DNA from: Acidobacteriota bacterium
Lineage (GTDB): Bacteria; Acidobacteriota; Blastocatellia; Pyrinomonadales; Pyrinomonadaceae
Assembly (NCBI GenBank): GCA_020200095.1
Contig: JAIVJJ010000026.1
Location: forward strand, 1-36,578
Direction of reading: 5' to 3'
Length of the DNA: 36,578 nt
Shown here: in pieces, positions 35,023 through 36,578 of the stretch
Numbering within the stretch: the first letter of the stretch is position 1
Layout of the letters: every line of letters begins with the position of its first letter
The notes under the pieces: model-generated
Database searches by the model: none
What the model was told of the DNA's origin: nothing
The model's input: the letters and a program-made list of their open reading frames with translations, nothing else
Position numbers and translations under genes: made by a program

Positions 35023-35100
35023 TTAGTGGTGAGTGGTAAGTGATGAGTGGTGAATGAAAGCCTTTTAACTAATCACTCACCGTTCACCACTCACCACTAA
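35023..35100. repeat. Heptad hairpin (AGTGGTR type) between ugd and the epimerase gene
   Basis: The left arm (35023-35057) reads AGTGGTG, AGTGGTA, AGTGATG, AGTGGTG, AATGA. The right arm (35070-35100) is the complement of AGTGGTG x2, AACGGTG, AGTGATTA. It starts 3 bases after the ugd stop and ends 2 bases before the epimerase ATG. Confidence 0.87.
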
Positions 35101-35103
35101 TGG

Positions 35104-36402
35104 TTACCTTCCGACGCCGACATATTCAAAACCCAACTCACGTATATCTTCAGGTTCGTAAATGTTTCGTAAATCAGCGATTTTCGGAGTTTTCAGGAGC
35201 CTTTTTACCTTCTCCATATCAAGAGCGCGAAACTGATTCCACTCAGTCAGGAAAACCAAAACGTCTGCGCCTCTAAGAGCGTCGTACTCATCAGTCGCGT
35301 ATTCAATATCAGGGAGATACGCCCGTGCTTCTTCCATCGCCACCGGGTCAAATGCGCAAATGGTCGCGCCGCGCTCTTGCATTCCTTTTATAATATCAAT
35401 GGCAGGAGATTCGCGCATATCGTCGGTTTCCGGTTTAAACGACAAACCAAGCACGCCGATTTTTTTTCCTTTGAAATTTCCGACTAAAGATTCAATTTTA
35501 GGAATCATCGCTTGGCGCTGCAATTCGTTAACTTCAATCACGGTGTCAACAATACGCGATTCAGTTCCGAAATGTTTCGCAACCGTCGAAAGCGCGCGAG
35601 TATCTTTTGGAAAACATGAACCACCGAAACCGGGACCGGGATGTAAGAATTTATTTCCGATACGTTTATCCATTCCCATTCCGCGCGCAACTTCGTGAAC
35701 ATCGCAGCCGATTTTATCGCACAGATTAGCAATCTCGTTGATAAAGGAAATTTTGGTAGCAAGAAAAGCGTTTGCCGCATACTTGATTAACTCTGCGGCT
35801 TCCAAAGAAGTAATTACAATCGGCGTTTCAATCAGGTAAAGCGGGCGATATAAATCTTTCATAATCGCAATCGCATCTTCTTCGTTACTGCCGATTACTA
35901 CCCGATCGGGTCGCATAAAATCTTCAATTGCCGCACCTTCACGCAAAAATTCAGGGTTTGAAGCAACGCCGAAATTTGTTTTTGTTTTTTGGTTTTCCTC
36001 AACAAATTCACGAAGCCATCTGCCCGTTCCAACGGGAACAGTTGATTTTGTAACGATAACCTTATAACCGTTCATCGCTTGGGCAATATCTTTAGCCGCT
36101 TGCCGGTAGTAACTCATATCCGGCGAACCATCCTCTTTCGGCGGCGTTCCGACAGCTAAAAAGACAACCAATGCTTGTTCTACCGCTGTTTCGATTTCAG
36201 TCGTGAAATGAAGTCTGCCAGCATTTGAGTTTTTCTCAACAATCTGGTCTAATCCGGGTTCGTAAATTGGAATAATACCTTGATTGAGGCGGTCAATTTT
36301 ATCTTTGTCAACGTCAACACAAGTTACTTCTACACCAAATTCTGCAAAACAAGCTCCTGTAACTAATCCAACGTACCCAGTTCCAATAACAGCAATATGC
36401 AT
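35104..36402 (-). CDS. ugd: UDP-glucose 6-dehydrogenase
   Basis: A 432-residue enzyme that makes UDP-glucuronate from UDP-glucose with two NAD. It has the N-terminal GTGYVGLVTGACFAEFG, IPIYEPGLD, VPVGTGRWLR, NPEFLREGAAIEDF and the catalytic Cys263 in GFGGSCFPKDTRAL, then LSFKPETDDMRESPAIDI. Length is normal. It is upstream of the epimerase in the same direction and probably co-transcribed, with a heptad hairpin between. Confidence 0.96.
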   Translation of the reverse strand: MHIAVIGTGYVGLVTGACFAEFGVEVTCVDVDKDKIDRLNQGIIPIYEPGLDQIVEKNSNAGRLHFTTEIETAVEQALVVFLAVGTPPKEDGSPDMSYYRQAAKDIAQAMNGYKVIVTKSTVPVGTGRWLREFVEENQKTKTNFGVASNPEFLREGAAIEDFMRPDRVVIGSNEEDAIAIMKDLYRPLYLIETPIVITSLEAAELIKYAANAFLATKISFINEIANLCDKIGCDVHEVARGMGMDKRIGNKFLHPGPGFGGSCFPKDTRALSTVAKHFGTESRIVDTVIEVNELQRQAMIPKIESLVGNFKGKKIGVLGLSFKPETDDMRESPAIDIIKGMQERGATICAFDPVAMEEARAYLPDIEYATDEYDALRGADVLVFLTEWNQFRALDMEKVKRLLKTPKIADLRNIYEPEDIRELGFEYVGVGR

Positions 36403-36457
36403 AAATAAAATTACTAGTAAATTATATTGTTAAAATATTCACAATTGAAGGCAAAGT

Positions 36458-36494
36458 TTTACGGGTCATGTTTTTTTACAACATGACCCGTAAA
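36458..36494. repeat. Perfect 15-bp hairpin upstream of ugd
   Basis: TTTACGGGTCATGTT (36458-36472) pairs exactly with AACATGACCCGTAAA (36480-36494). No T tract of terminator quality follows on either strand, and no heptad period is visible. The rest of 36403-36578 is A/T-rich and holds no recognisable gene. Confidence 0.7.
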
Positions 36495-36578
36495 TTAAAT
36501 AAGCCAAGTTAAATTTTTTTAATATTACTTTATACTAAATAATATTAAAATCTAACTAGCTCTGACCTCTGAAAGGAC

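Overview
The window reads as chromosomal DNA of a moderate-GC Gram-negative bacterium, most likely an acidobacterium of the Blastocatellia/Pyrinomonadaceae type. This is an inference from gene style: tandem Ser/Thr kinases fused to PD40 beta-propellers, a YtxJ-type bacilliredoxin, lipoproteins and the gene content. No taxonomic marker such as an rRNA gene is present.

Layout. 1-5.9 kb: three tandem receptor-like Ser/Thr kinases with PD40 propellers (the first is cut by the window edge). 6.1-7.0 kb: malate dehydrogenase, then about 650 bp without a gene that holds two candidate structured RNAs. 7.7-9.1 kb: a secreted protein and a tRNA-Leu(UAA) gene split at the anticodon by a group I intron that carries an HNH endonuclease. 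9.3-12.9 kb: NfeD, a PP2C phosphatase (a possible partner of the kinases), a cystathionine gamma-synthase/lyase and TerC. 13.1-17.9 kb: pyrimidine synthesis, pyrR-pyrB-lipoprotein-pyrC divergent from pyrD. 18.0-22.2 kb: yceD-rpmF-fabH-fabD-acpP-fabF fatty-acid cluster. 22.2-24.3 kb: a broken hicBA toxin-antitoxin pair and etfBA. 24.4-27.7 kb: small genes (acidic protein, zinc ribbon, DUF971, YtxJ) and a membrane-protein gene cut by an IS630-family element. 27.8-33.9 kb: alpha-glucan phosphorylase, macrodomain protein, mtnA and a secreted M28 peptidase. 34.1-36.4 kb: NAD-sugar epimerase and UDP-glucose dehydrogenase.

Three things stand out. (1) The tRNA-Leu group I intron resembles the cyanobacterial/plastid tRNA-Leu intron, at the same site, and carries a homing-type HNH gene. 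(2) At least fourteen gene junctions carry degenerate tandem repeats with a 7-base period (one has 9), usually arranged as two complementary arms. They often begin at one stop codon and finish within a few bases of the next start codon, and in places they supply coding sequence or stop codons. (3) fabD lacks about 100 internal residues including the catalytic His region, pyrD lacks about 27 residues including the conserved NRxGFNN loop, and hicB and hicA each carry a frameshift. All four lie within 6 kb, so real gene erosion and an assembly fault both need to be considered.

Family comparisons are from memory of the families; no database search was run.
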